From Rhizobium sp. CCGE 510 (GTDB lineage Bacteria > Pseudomonadota > Alphaproteobacteria > Rhizobiales > Rhizobiaceae): a stretch of 64,000 bases of DNA. Under the pieces are notes generated by a model. The model saw only the letters and a program-made list of their open reading frames with translations, made no database searches and was not told where the DNA came from. The translations under genes and the position numbers were made by a program. Positions 26,601 to 33,585 of this stretch are shown one piece after another. Position 1 is the stretch's first letter; each line of letters begins with the position of its first letter. The DNA lies in the NCBI RefSeq assembly GCF_000292525.1, contig NZ_AEYF01000048.1, positions 124,001 through 188,000 of the forward strand, written 5' to 3'.

Positions 26601-27099
26601 CCAGTACCGGGTCATTGAGGAATTGAAGAAGGGAGACTACGACATCATCTTTGATGATGACGGAACTGGTGAATTCGCGGACGTGATCGCAATCAAGATT
26701 CGGGAAACAAAAGTCGAAGTGCTGATGTGTCATTGCAAGTACGCGCACACCGATACCGGCGCGGCGCGGCTGGACGATCTGTACGAAGTTGCCGGTCAGT
26801 CATTGAAGTCAGTTCAGTTCTGTCACAAACCAAAACGCTTCCTCCGGAATATGATGAATCGCGAGAAACGCCGTCTGGAAAGGGGAGAAACAACCCGCTT
26901 TGACCGCGGCACGCTCGGCACGTTGCGAAAGCTATACGCCAGCTGGGATCAGTACCGGTTCGAGTACAGGGTTTGGATTGTGCAGCCGGGAATATCAAAG
27001 AGAGCTGCAACCCCGCCGATCCTTCAATTGCTCGGGCTGGTGGAGAAGGCGCTGATTGATCATCGTCGTATCCCTTTGACAGTCATTGTCCGGGATTGA
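23677..27099 (+). CDS. SF2 DEAH helicase with C-terminal PD-(D/E)xK nuclease-like domain
   Basis: 1140-residue protein starting with TTG at 23677 after AAGGGG. Helicase core: Walker A MPTGTGKTE (216-224), VVPTDALRDQIA, D327-E-A-H330 (FIDEAHHIG), FTATPF (motif III), VDMLGEGFDLPEL, and motif VI QFVGRFARGR (from 512). This is the type I restriction/UvrB-like branch of SF2. The C-terminal region (about 985-1060) has IIFDDDGTGEFADVIAIKI, VEVLMCHCK1021YA and DLYEVAGQSLKSV, a PD-(D/E)xK-like series shared with the protein encoded just upstream. The role is probably ATP-driven DNA translocation coupled to cleavage in a defence setting. The exact system is not one I can name. Confidence 0.85.
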   Translation: MKELDIVARDLFGEPVTEPTRRDGRKRLPYRSSPDPVPPPPEPDPRKFRLSIPPFVSIDGSIDRNPLRQYAWKGRVLEGTLEPFSVKRLSGFRFRSIAGETIVIVPRKTLTVMDNEPVLLVADAETPEAIQDVLETGRGTWLSPKPARPATIPLEEARELCQKPLESWRGRFTFREGHRATATTAAVAGLRRPQVGALHAALAHITSSLEPATIVMPTGTGKTETMLAIYAHEQFERLMVVVPTDALRDQIASKFETMGVLQDQECLPVDAGYPVVLRLEHIPKSTEDVEKLFVRSNVIVTTMSIAGKAKAEVQERMAQMCGALFIDEAHHIGAKTWRAFRAWFSEAASDKLIFQFTATPFREDGGKVDGKFIYYYPLSKAQNEDYFGRIAFRAVSDLDGDEADDEIMRLVGETLDRDIAAGHSHLAMVRCKKIARAKDLHRKYAAALARYNPVIVHSDQSDTERRLNLAALRRFDSRIIVCVDMLGEGFDLPELKIAGVHDVFASVAVTLQFVGRFARGRDDLGIATVVANTDQDRVDRALAKLYAEEADWNILVSTINSDRFGREMGRAEVLAGFTGELREIPLQTIEPTMSTIVFRVKECENWDPHRIEDVVPVGSFIGMKLNQKERIAVSILRHEKIAKWTTSATATDVVWELVLAHWDENTSLLYLTSTGGAATDFLAKAICGDQTTRIRDQAVFRCFHDFNQLVIRNLGMTHRQGAGTRYSMLMGIDVSDGIDSLMKSERIQNNIFGSGFEGGEPRTLGCSIKGKFWSQSRIHDLTDWTEWCHRIGALLDNDSIPDSAAFASAMRPQLITTRPDAHPLVIYWPMSLLLSFEERVEISFGDVSHPFAECEVALSSNDRSGPLKFEVRAHDTSASFEIGFTATDATYTQTSGPACRIKTPRHDLSMAEYFADDAPQIDFGDGSFLIYSHLYVPPKELDLASIMDSAVVPWNWTGTNPRIESQGPERRADSIQYRVIEELKKGDYDIIFDDDGTGEFADVIAIKIRETKVEVLMCHCKYAHTDTGAARLDDLYEVAGQSLKSVQFCHKPKRFLRNMMNREKRRLERGETTRFDRGTLGTLRKLYASWDQYRFEYRVWIVQPGISKRAATPPILQLLGLVEKALIDHRRIPLTVIVRD

Positions 27100-27342
27100 T
27101 CCTTAATCAACTAATTGCTCTCCTTTCGCCTACATCAATGTCTCGCGCCTGCGAAGCCGTCTGCTTACTCTGCCTAGTTTCATGATTATCAGTGACTTAG
27201 TGTGCTAAGATTCGTTATCAATGGTTCGAATCCTTTCAAGGCGAACGCCCATCAGGAATCCCCCCTTGCAGCAGACCTCGCCGACCGGGTTCCAACCTCA
27301 GACGAAATGCGATCCGCGCCTCGCTAGACTTCGATGCCTTCA
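27100..27342. other. no gene seen
   Basis: AT-richer gap after the helicase. Only short frames without support; nothing further recognised. Confidence 0.35.
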
Positions 27343-27530
27343 CTAACGGAGGAGAGTTTGGCAGCTCTGGCCGAGGAGCACGCGGTCGCACCGTCCGGAA
27401 ATCAGCGCGCCCGAGCTCGTGTCGATTCCCCAATAGGCGCCAAAATTGGCGTGTGATCGAGTGGCAACGAGCGTCGCCTCATCGGTAGCTTTACGCCCAG
27501 GCTGCAACTGTTCGCTCAGGCTCCTGCGAC
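27343..27530 (-). pseudogene. 3' part of a small ORF split by the IS66 insertion
   Basis: If the IS66 element and one copy of its 8-bp duplication are removed, a minus-strand frame runs from the DNA at 30338-30386 through the junction and stops at TAG 27343-27345. The joined translation includes SAARILDVTDNQVRALRRR, which looks like a helix-turn-helix, then DEATLVATRSHANFGAYWGI and DTSSGALISGR. The joined frame is only about 80 codons because an in-frame stop lies at 30387-30389, so the gene may already have been degraded. The family is not identified. Confidence 0.35.
27523..27530. repeat. IS66 target-site duplication, left copy
   Basis: CCTGCGAC immediately outside the left inverted repeat; identical to 30330-30337. 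Confidence 0.9.
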
Positions 27531-27575
27531 GTGAGCGTCCGGTGAACCCATTTTCGCGTGGTTGAGGGAGCGAAG

Positions 27576-27881
27576 CTATAGGACGCGTTTCATTTCATCT
27601 GCCATGACGCGCTCGATGATCTCGGGGTCGCATTGTTCGTCGACGAGGAACTGGTGGATACCACCATCCCACGTCCTTATGTCGGTTAGGAGATTTTGAA
27701 GTTCGTCGATACCATTCTCGGTCAGACCCTTCGTGCCATCTTCAGTGCCATCGCTGACGTAAACCAGTTCTCCCTCGGAGATGTTGTCCGAGTTGGCGGT
27801 CACCTCTTCGATCAGTTCGAGGTTCTCGCCGATCATGGCGGCGACTTGCTTGAGCGTGTAGATGAATCTCGAGCGTGCCAT
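27576..27881 (-). CDS. IS66 passenger small protein
   Basis: 101-residue acidic protein from ATG 27881 (MARSRFIYTLKQVAAMIGEN), the last gene inside the IS66 element; the ATG shares its last base with the tnpC stop. It contains LIEEVTANSDNISEGELVYV and ERVMADEMKRVL and has no nuclease or DNA-binding motif that I recognise. Similar small ORFs follow the transposase in several rhizobial IS66 elements and are of unknown role. Within the element it would be co-transcribed with tnpABC. An earlier in-frame ATG five codons upstream overlaps tnpC further and is less likely. Confidence 0.75.
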   Translation of the reverse strand: MARSRFIYTLKQVAAMIGENLELIEEVTANSDNISEGELVYVSDGTEDGTKGLTENGIDELQNLLTDIRTWDGGIHQFLVDEQCDPEIIERVMADEMKRVL

Positions 27882-29446
27882 CACACAACCTCGCATCGGT
27901 CTTTCGCTGGCGGCCAGTTCCAGGGCAATAGGTCCTCAAGTCGGTCCTTGGGGTGATCCTGGATCCGGGTCAGGACGTCTTTCAGATAGACCTCCGGATT
28001 GTGGCCGTGCAATTTGACCGTTTCGATGATGGTCAGGATGTTGGCGATGCGCTCACCGCCCTTATCCGAGCCGGCGAAGAGCCAATTTTTCCTTCCAATT
28101 CCAAGTGGACGCATGGCTCGTTCAGCTATGTTGTTATCGATTTCGACACGGCCATCGTCGATGTAAACGCTCAACGCTGCCCATCGAGAAAGGGCATATC
28201 GCATTGCCTCGGCCAGCTTCTGCTTCTGCGGCAACATCGAAAGCGTGTCTTCGATCCAGACCTTCAGTTCTTCCAGAATGGGCCTGGCGTGTTGTTGGCG
28301 CAGTGTACGCCGCTGGTCGGCCGGCATGCCGCGGATACGATCCTCGATATCGTAGAGCGCGCCGATGCGCGACAGCGCTTCGTCAGCGATCGGCGATGGC
28401 TTCAGCTTGATCACGTCATGGAACTTGCGGCGCACATGCGCCATGCAGGCGGCCTCGACGATCTGGTTGCCGTAGAGCTTCTTGTAACCCCCATAGCCAT
28501 CGGCATGCATCACGCCGCTGAAGTTTGCGAGATGGTCAGCCGGATGCACGCCCTTTCGGTCAGGGCTATAGTAGTAGGCGATTGCTCCGGGAGTGGGATC
28601 TTGATAGCCACTGCCGTCGAAGACGTAGACCCAGACCCTGCCGGTTTTTGTCTTGCCCCGTCCGGGGTCGAGAACATCGACGGGGGTATCGTCCGTATGT
28701 ATTCGGTCAAGCGCGGCGATATGGGCCCTGATAGCAAAGACGAGCGGCGCAAGCAGACCCGATACGCGGCCGACCCAGTCAGCCATTACGGATCGGGAGA
28801 TGTCTATCCCCAACCGATCGTACATCTCGGACAGGCGGTAGAGGGGGATGTGATCGTCGAATTTGGCGATCATGATATGGGCGAGCAGTCCCGGTCCGGG
28901 TTTGCCGCGCTCGATCGGCAGGGTCGGCATCTCACCCGCTACCGTCGTGTCGCACTCCCTGCAGATCATGCGCTTTTCGACATGGCGAACAATCTTGACC
29001 GACGCCGGCACGTGCTCCAACACCTGGACCACCCTGTCGGCGGCCTTCAGGAACGAAGTGCCACCACAGGTCGGGCAATTGCAGGGGCCCGCATAGACCA
29101 TCTCTTCGGTGGGAAGACCATCGGGCAATGGTTTGCGCTTCGGCTTGTCCGGCGCGTCGTCCAATTCCGGCAGAGGAGTTTTCCCGGAGCGCATTTCAGC
29201 CTCGGCACGGGAGGCCTCAATCTCCTCCAGCATCAGTTCAAATTGCTCTATCTTCCGGTCGATCTTTTCCGAAGACGCGCCATGCTGCCGGTGTCGGAGC
29301 AATTTCAGTTGTGCCCGCAATAGCCCGATTATGGAGTCGCGCTTGATGACCTCGGCTTCCTGGCTCTCAAGTTTCGCCGCCTGTTCCGCGACGAGTGCGC
29401 GCAAAGCAGTTAGCTCGTCCTGACTGTCCAGCGGCGATGTTTCCAT
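27881..29446 (-). CDS. tnpC: IS66 transposase TnpC
   Basis: 521-residue DDE transposase. It starts with a coiled-coil region (LRALVAEQAAKLESQEAEVI, then LLRAQLKLLRHRQHGASSEK), typical of IS66. A Cys-rich zinc-binding part follows (CNCPTCGG at about 117-124 and MICRECD), then the catalytic core beginning DDHIPLYRLSEMYDRLGID. DDTPVDVL supplies an acidic residue, HADGYGGY another, and VEIDNNIAERAMRPLGIGR the glutamate-containing C-terminal motif. It ends with LLPWNWPP, the usual IS66 end. Length is normal and no break is visible, so it is probably active together with TnpA and TnpB. Confidence 0.96.
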   Translation of the reverse strand: METSPLDSQDELTALRALVAEQAAKLESQEAEVIKRDSIIGLLRAQLKLLRHRQHGASSEKIDRKIEQFELMLEEIEASRAEAEMRSGKTPLPELDDAPDKPKRKPLPDGLPTEEMVYAGPCNCPTCGGTSFLKAADRVVQVLEHVPASVKIVRHVEKRMICRECDTTVAGEMPTLPIERGKPGPGLLAHIMIAKFDDHIPLYRLSEMYDRLGIDISRSVMADWVGRVSGLLAPLVFAIRAHIAALDRIHTDDTPVDVLDPGRGKTKTGRVWVYVFDGSGYQDPTPGAIAYYYSPDRKGVHPADHLANFSGVMHADGYGGYKKLYGNQIVEAACMAHVRRKFHDVIKLKPSPIADEALSRIGALYDIEDRIRGMPADQRRTLRQQHARPILEELKVWIEDTLSMLPQKQKLAEAMRYALSRWAALSVYIDDGRVEIDNNIAERAMRPLGIGRKNWLFAGSDKGGERIANILTIIETVKLHGHNPEVYLKDVLTRIQDHPKDRLEDLLPWNWPPAKDRCEVV

Positions 29447-29518
29447 ACCCGAAAATCTAGCCGATTTGCCCCTGGCACGCCACCAATATACCCCGGATGC
29501 CCCTGCAAAATATAGCTT

Positions 29519-29866
29519 TTATCCCGTTCGACCGGGAGCGGAAGTCCACGCCGGGCGTCGCCAATCGATCCCCTCAACGAGCATCGAAAGCTGCGCCTGC
29601 GTCAGGTGCGCCACGCCCTCTTTCGCCGTCGGCCAGGGAAAGTATCCGCGCTCCAAAATCTTGTAGAACAGGCAGAACCCTTGACCGTCCCACCAAAGAA
29701 GCTTGATCCGATCAGCGCGTTTTCCGCGGAAGCCGAAGATCGCGCCGGAGCCCGGTGCCTCCTTGATCGCCGCCTCGACCAGCGCCGATAGACCATCAAT
29801 GCCACGCCGCATATCCGTCACCCCGCAGGCCAGATAGACACGCACATTCCCCGAAGGACCGATCAT
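29519..29866 (-). CDS. tnpB: IS66 accessory protein TnpB
   Basis: 115-residue IS66 Orf2-type protein. It carries the well-known series VRVYLACGVTDMRRGIDGLS, FGFRGKRADRIKLLWWDGQG and FCLFYKILERGYFPWP. It is required with TnpA for efficient IS66 transposition, though its biochemical role is unclear. The start ATG overlaps the tnpA stop by 4 bp, giving translational coupling, and 72 bp separate it from tnpC. Confidence 0.95.
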   Translation of the reverse strand: MIGPSGNVRVYLACGVTDMRRGIDGLSALVEAAIKEAPGSGAIFGFRGKRADRIKLLWWDGQGFCLFYKILERGYFPWPTAKEGVAHLTQAQLSMLVEGIDWRRPAWTSAPGRTG

Positions 29867-30225
29867 GCCGCCTCCAGACAGGCCACCAGCGACATAAGCA
29901 GCTTCAGTTCAACGTCAATCGGAACCTTCAAGCACCGACCGTTTCGGAGCAAGATCTCGACAACCGCTGGCCCCGATAGCGTAGTAGACGCCTGGCTTAC
30001 GCCCACCTCCTCGGTGATCTCAACCGGAAGGAACATCGCCGGTCGGTCAACATAGCTGAATGACTGCCGCCACAAGCGGATCTGCCCAGGATGAATGTCA
30101 TGCCGGCGAGCCACATCACCAATGCGAGCACCAGGTTCATCCGCCTCCACCAATATCCTCAGTTTCGCCTCGTCCGACCAGCGCCGTCTGCGCTCAGTAC
30201 CGGACATGATCTCAATTCGAGCCAT
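29863..30225 (-). CDS. tnpA: IS66 accessory protein TnpA
   Basis: About 120 residues from ATG 30225 (MARIEIMSGTERRRRWSDEA). A helix-turn-helix of the IS66 TnpA/transposase-8-like kind is visible: RRWSDEAKLRILVEADEPGA, then RIGDVARRHDIHPGQIRLWR. The C-terminus has VVEILLRNGRCLKVP. It is the first gene of the element and probably binds its ends. An in-frame ATG 11 codons upstream exists, but the usual family start is the one chosen. Confidence 0.93.
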   Translation of the reverse strand: MARIEIMSGTERRRRWSDEAKLRILVEADEPGARIGDVARRHDIHPGQIRLWRQSFSYVDRPAMFLPVEITEEVGVSQASTTLSGPAVVEILLRNGRCLKVPIDVELKLLMSLVACLEAA

Positions 30226-30329
30226 GAAACCTCTTTGATCTGGTATTAATGTCAGCACTAACGCCGGTTCTAATGCCAGAACATCGCCTGATTTGCCCGA
30301 TCAGCAAAAACCGATCACCGGACGCTCAC

Positions 30330-30337
30330 CCTGCGAC
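30330..30337. repeat. IS66 target-site duplication, right copy
   Basis: CCTGCGAC immediately outside the right inverted repeat; identical to 27523-27530. Confidence 0.9.
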
Positions 30338-30699
30338 GCAGTGCTCTCACCTGATTGTCCGTCACGTCGAGAATGCGCGCAGCTGATCAGCCCAGCCGTC
30401 GCCAACCTTCGCGTCGCGGCTGAAAGGTGCCCCACCGTGTCGCTCGTTGGCATCATTGCATTGGCGACCTGGCAAGGGGCGGTTGGCACGGATCAGTTGC
30501 TCGCAGCTTCTCATCATTGGCGTTCCCTGTTCGCTTGGCCGATTGGAACCTTGCTCGGACAGTTGATGGGTTTTGGCCAACGGAACCGCATCATGAATGA
30601 CATGGTATCCGCCTCGCGGGTGTATCCACGCCACAGGCCAGGGAAGCACTTCGAGTCCTTGCTGACATCAGGACCTTTGCAGCCATCGCTCCGCTCACT
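30338..30699. other. disturbed region right of IS66
   Basis: No intact gene. The left part continues the small ORF interrupted by the IS. The minus strand also has an open frame containing GDGWADQLRAFST, without family features. The N-terminal coding part of the next membrane protein may have been lost here: its frame is open only back to 30601 and has no good start before ATG 30700. Confidence 0.35.
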
Positions 30700-31167
30700 A
30701 TGTGCTACTGGTTTGCGGGATGGTGGATTGCCTGGAGCCTCGGATTTGCAAGCGCATATGCTTCGCTCTGGAAAACGCAGTTCTTCATCCTGTGGATCGT
30801 GTCGATAGCGCTCTTCGCTTTCGTCGGCATTGTACCGGCCCATAGCTTCAAGAAAACGGTCTCGGAATTGTCTGGAGGAGCCGAAGGTCGGGCGTCGCGC
30901 GAGGAACAGATCACGCAAGCGCAAAATGACCTTGAGCAGTGGCATCAATCATGGGCCGATCGCTCGCGTCATCAGCGACAGCGGGTAGACGAGCTTGAGG
31001 ACTTCATCAAGAACCTCAGGGAACAGCAGATCGAATACAGGTTCCTGAACACGAACCTGCTGATCGCGCTGCTCGTCGTCAATCTTTTCATCCTGGCTGC
31101 ACCGATTGCGGTCGAACTGTTTGCCGCCCCGGTCCTCAATCCGGCTTTTCAGGGGACGAAGGCATGA
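30700..31167 (+). CDS. membrane protein with coiled coil, coupled to an MBL relic
   Basis: 155-residue protein with two hydrophobic segments near the N-terminus (WFAGWWIAWSLGFASAYASL; FFILWIVSIALFAFVGIV), a long charged helix (REEQITQAQNDLEQWHQSWA, then HQRQRVDELEDFIKNLREQQ), and a final membrane segment (LLIALLVVNLFILAAPIAV). The frame is open upstream to 30601 but lacks a good start, so it may be N-terminally truncated. Its stop overlaps the start of the decayed MBL gene as ATGA. That pairing recalls the other two MBL genes of the window, each next to a 2TM protein. The exact family is not recognised; topology only. Confidence 0.6.
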   Translation: MCYWFAGWWIAWSLGFASAYASLWKTQFFILWIVSIALFAFVGIVPAHSFKKTVSELSGGAEGRASREEQITQAQNDLEQWHQSWADRSRHQRQRVDELEDFIKNLREQQIEYRFLNTNLLIALLVVNLFILAAPIAVELFAAPVLNPAFQGTKA

Positions 31168-32249
31168 CTAGCGCGATATCGATCACCTTCCCACCGGCGA
31201 TGGCGACTGTTTCTTCGTTGAAGCCCGCAGCTTTCGTTTGCTGATCGATGGTGGGAGATCACAGACGGGGAAATTGCGCTGCCGGCCTTTCTGGCAAACC
31301 TGCCGGCCAGAGCCGGCAAGCCGACAATCGACCTTATGGTGCTAACGCACGTCGATGCCGACCACATTGCGGGCTTGTTGACGTTTCTCGCCAAGCCCGG
31401 AGGTGTCACGATCGGGGAGGTCTGGTTCAACGGTCTTGACCATCATAAGCGGTCGGCCTGTTGTGCCGCCGCCAGCTCCCATCCCCAAGACACCTTTCGG
31501 TACGTTGAATGTCATCCAAGCCCTCAATTTTCATCAGCTCGTGCAGGCACTGCAGATACCATGGAACCAGAAAAGCGCGGGCGGGGCCATCATGATAGAG
31601 CAATGCTCGCCGCTTCCGCGGTTTGACCTGTGCGATGGACTTTCGCTGACGCTGCTTGGCCCGCCCAAGCAAAAGCTTGCGAAGTTTTACCCACAGTGGG
31701 CTGCGGCCGTCCGCGACTTGAACGTACCGCCAACACTTGCGGCGAGACCAAAGACTATCCCAACCGTCTACACTGGCCATTCTTGCCAGTCAGGAGGATA
31801 CCGAAGATTAAACTTTGCCGAACGGCGCGAGCATCGCGTCGCCCTAAAGGCCAGCGAGGGCAAGACAATCAAGCGCGTCCTCTTTGCCGCGGATGCCCAT
31901 CCCGACGATACTATCGATGGCGCTCAAGCGCTACAGCAGCGATGAGCGCGTTTTCTCGACGCGATCAAAGTATCACACCATGGCAGCGTGAAAAATAATA
32001 CCTCAGCCCTGATCGCCTGTCTGTCTTGCCCGATGGCTTGTTTCCACCGACTGTTCACGCCATAGTCATCCGGACCCTGAGGGATCGCACGTATCGTCTT
32101 GTCGGCGGAAAGGGGAAAGGGGAAAGGCACCCATTGTCATTTATCGCTCGCCGGTCAACAAGCACTGGGACGGTGACCAACTCAAGCGAGAATTTGGATA
32201 TGAGACCTGTTATGGCAGTGGAAAAACGCCGTTGACGATCGATGTATAG
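31164..32249 (+). pseudogene. MBL-fold hydrolase, degraded by several frameshifts
   Basis: Third ComEC-type metallo-beta-lactamase gene of the window, now broken. Pieces in different frames read in order: the N-terminus with GDGDCFFVEARSFRLLIDGG (near 31200), LMVLTHVDADHIAGLLTFL (near 31345) giving the HxDxDH motif, ARPKTIPTVYTGHSC, KRVLFAADAHPDD (near 31880), SHHGSVKNN (near 31975, the second histidine motif) and a C-terminus ending GSGKTPLTIDV at TAG 32247-32249. At least four frame changes are needed, so this is true decay, not one sequencing error. Its start overlaps the stop of the membrane-protein gene by 4 bp. Confidence 0.75.
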
Positions 32250-33491
32250 TCAGTCGCCGACAGGCGGAGCGGTCCCTCGCGTTATCCAGGTTTGCGCCGG
32301 ATTGAGATCCCTGATCACGAGAGTTCGGTTTGTCACGTCCCACTTTGCTTGACGAACGTTGTCAATCATGGCGCTCCTCAACATCGCAAAACCGTCCTCG
32401 GACTCTATGAATGACGCACTCGATGAAAACGGCACCCTAGCTGCAATCTGACTCTGAGTAGAAGAACCAGAGGGAGCGGCGAGGACCTTGAGAAAATCAC
32501 GTCCCGAATTTAGGTTTACGGCGAAAATCCAGCCATCACAGGTATTCGGGATGTCCTCTATTTCCGGAAAGATCGGGTCGCGCCCTATCAGAAAATCCTC
32601 ACCCCCGCAGGCGACAATCCAGAAGCCCTGGTTTTGTCGCTCGGCGTCAGGGTCATCGTCAAAGCTGTCAATGGCGTTCACCACATTTGGAGCATTCGCG
32701 AGCAGGAATACTGCCCGGTAGTTTCCTCGCCTCAAGGCAGTCGACACCATTGTCGTCACTGTCGAGGAAGTGGTCGGCGTGGCCGGCCCCGTACCATGCG
32801 CAGGTTCGGCAACCGCGACAAAGGCGGCTGTGGCTGAGGTGGTTGCGCCTGGCATGGCCGCAAATGCCAACGCATAGCCGTGCTCGATCGATGCGAAGGG
32901 TCCGCCACCTGCCGCCATTGGAGGGGGTACCCGATAGACATAAGGATCGACTTGTGCCGCAAACGCGCTTTTTGCTCGGCTGTCCGCGCCAGATTGGGAC
33001 GCCGATGTCGTAATCGATCCCTTCGCCTCGACCAGGACATGCTCGCCGCTGACATATTCATAAACGAAGTCCGCCAATCCTCCTTTCGCGGGCCTCTTGA
33101 TCAACTGCTCCGAAACGTCGCGCCAGACATAACCGCCCAGCGACTGCATGAAGAGATCCGTGACGCCGGCGCCGACGCGGCCCGAAAACGCGGTCCTTTC
33201 GGCGTCGGCCAGATCCTTCACGTCATCAATGAATGCAAAGACGGCGGCAATGTCGTCGACCAGATACCGGAGCAGGGGTCGGCAGCTTACCAACAGCGCC
33301 GTCGTCAATCCGACCGGCGCTCTCTTCATCGCCGTGCAGCGCGCAATGCTCTGGAAGAGGTCCGGAGCGTGAAAGCTGAAAGTCGACGGGATCGCCGGCG
33401 GTACAAAACTGCCTCTTTTTGTGTGGGTCGTTGAAACCCCGTGCCGACGTGGCTTGAGATCCTTATGCGTTTTTGCCCAGGGTGTGGCCAT
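32250..33491 (-). CDS. hypothetical protein with PD-(D/E)xK-like motif
   Basis: 413-residue protein of unknown family. Residues 138-158 (GLADFVYEYVSGEHVLVEAK) carry D141, then E155-A-K157 in a hydrophobic strand, the layout of PD-(D/E)xK restriction-like nucleases. The rest is Ala/Ser/Thr-rich (ATTSATAAFVAVAEPAHGTG) with FWIVACGGEDFLIGRDPIFP and WIFAVNLNSGRDFLKVL near the end. There is no signal peptide. It lies 94 bp downstream of, and in the same direction as, the VWA/nuclease-motif gene and probably forms an operon with it. It ends back to back with the decayed MBL gene. A DNA-cutting role is inferred from the motif only. Confidence 0.7.
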   Translation of the reverse strand: MATPWAKTHKDLKPRRHGVSTTHTKRGSFVPPAIPSTFSFHAPDLFQSIARCTAMKRAPVGLTTALLVSCRPLLRYLVDDIAAVFAFIDDVKDLADAERTAFSGRVGAGVTDLFMQSLGGYVWRDVSEQLIKRPAKGGLADFVYEYVSGEHVLVEAKGSITTSASQSGADSRAKSAFAAQVDPYVYRVPPPMAAGGGPFASIEHGYALAFAAMPGATTSATAAFVAVAEPAHGTGPATPTTSSTVTTMVSTALRRGNYRAVFLLANAPNVVNAIDSFDDDPDAERQNQGFWIVACGGEDFLIGRDPIFPEIEDIPNTCDGWIFAVNLNSGRDFLKVLAAPSGSSTQSQIAARVPFSSSASFIESEDGFAMLRSAMIDNVRQAKWDVTNRTLVIRDLNPAQTWITRGTAPPVGD

Positions 33492-33585
33492 CCGTCAGCT
33501 CCCGTCAGGTGCGATTGGTGGTAATTACTGCGCTTGCGACTGCGAGAAGGACTGCCATGCCCCCAAACGCCTAATCGTTTCCTTG

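Larger units (their letters stand above)
27531..30329 (-). mobile_element. complete IS66-family insertion sequence with target duplication
   Basis: 2799-bp element bounded by 15-bp perfect terminal inverted repeats: GTGAGCGTCCGGTGA at 27531-27545 and its inverse at 30315-30329. An identical 8-bp flank, CCTGCGAC, lies at 27523-27530 and 30330-30337, the 8-bp duplication expected of IS66. It carries tnpA, tnpB and tnpC plus a passenger ORF, all leftward. Intact genes, perfect ends and an unmutated duplication point to a recent insertion. Confidence 0.95.

Noticed and set aside
27953..29323. 456-codon plus-strand open frame
   Set aside because: Antisense of the IS66 transposase TnpC; no independent features.
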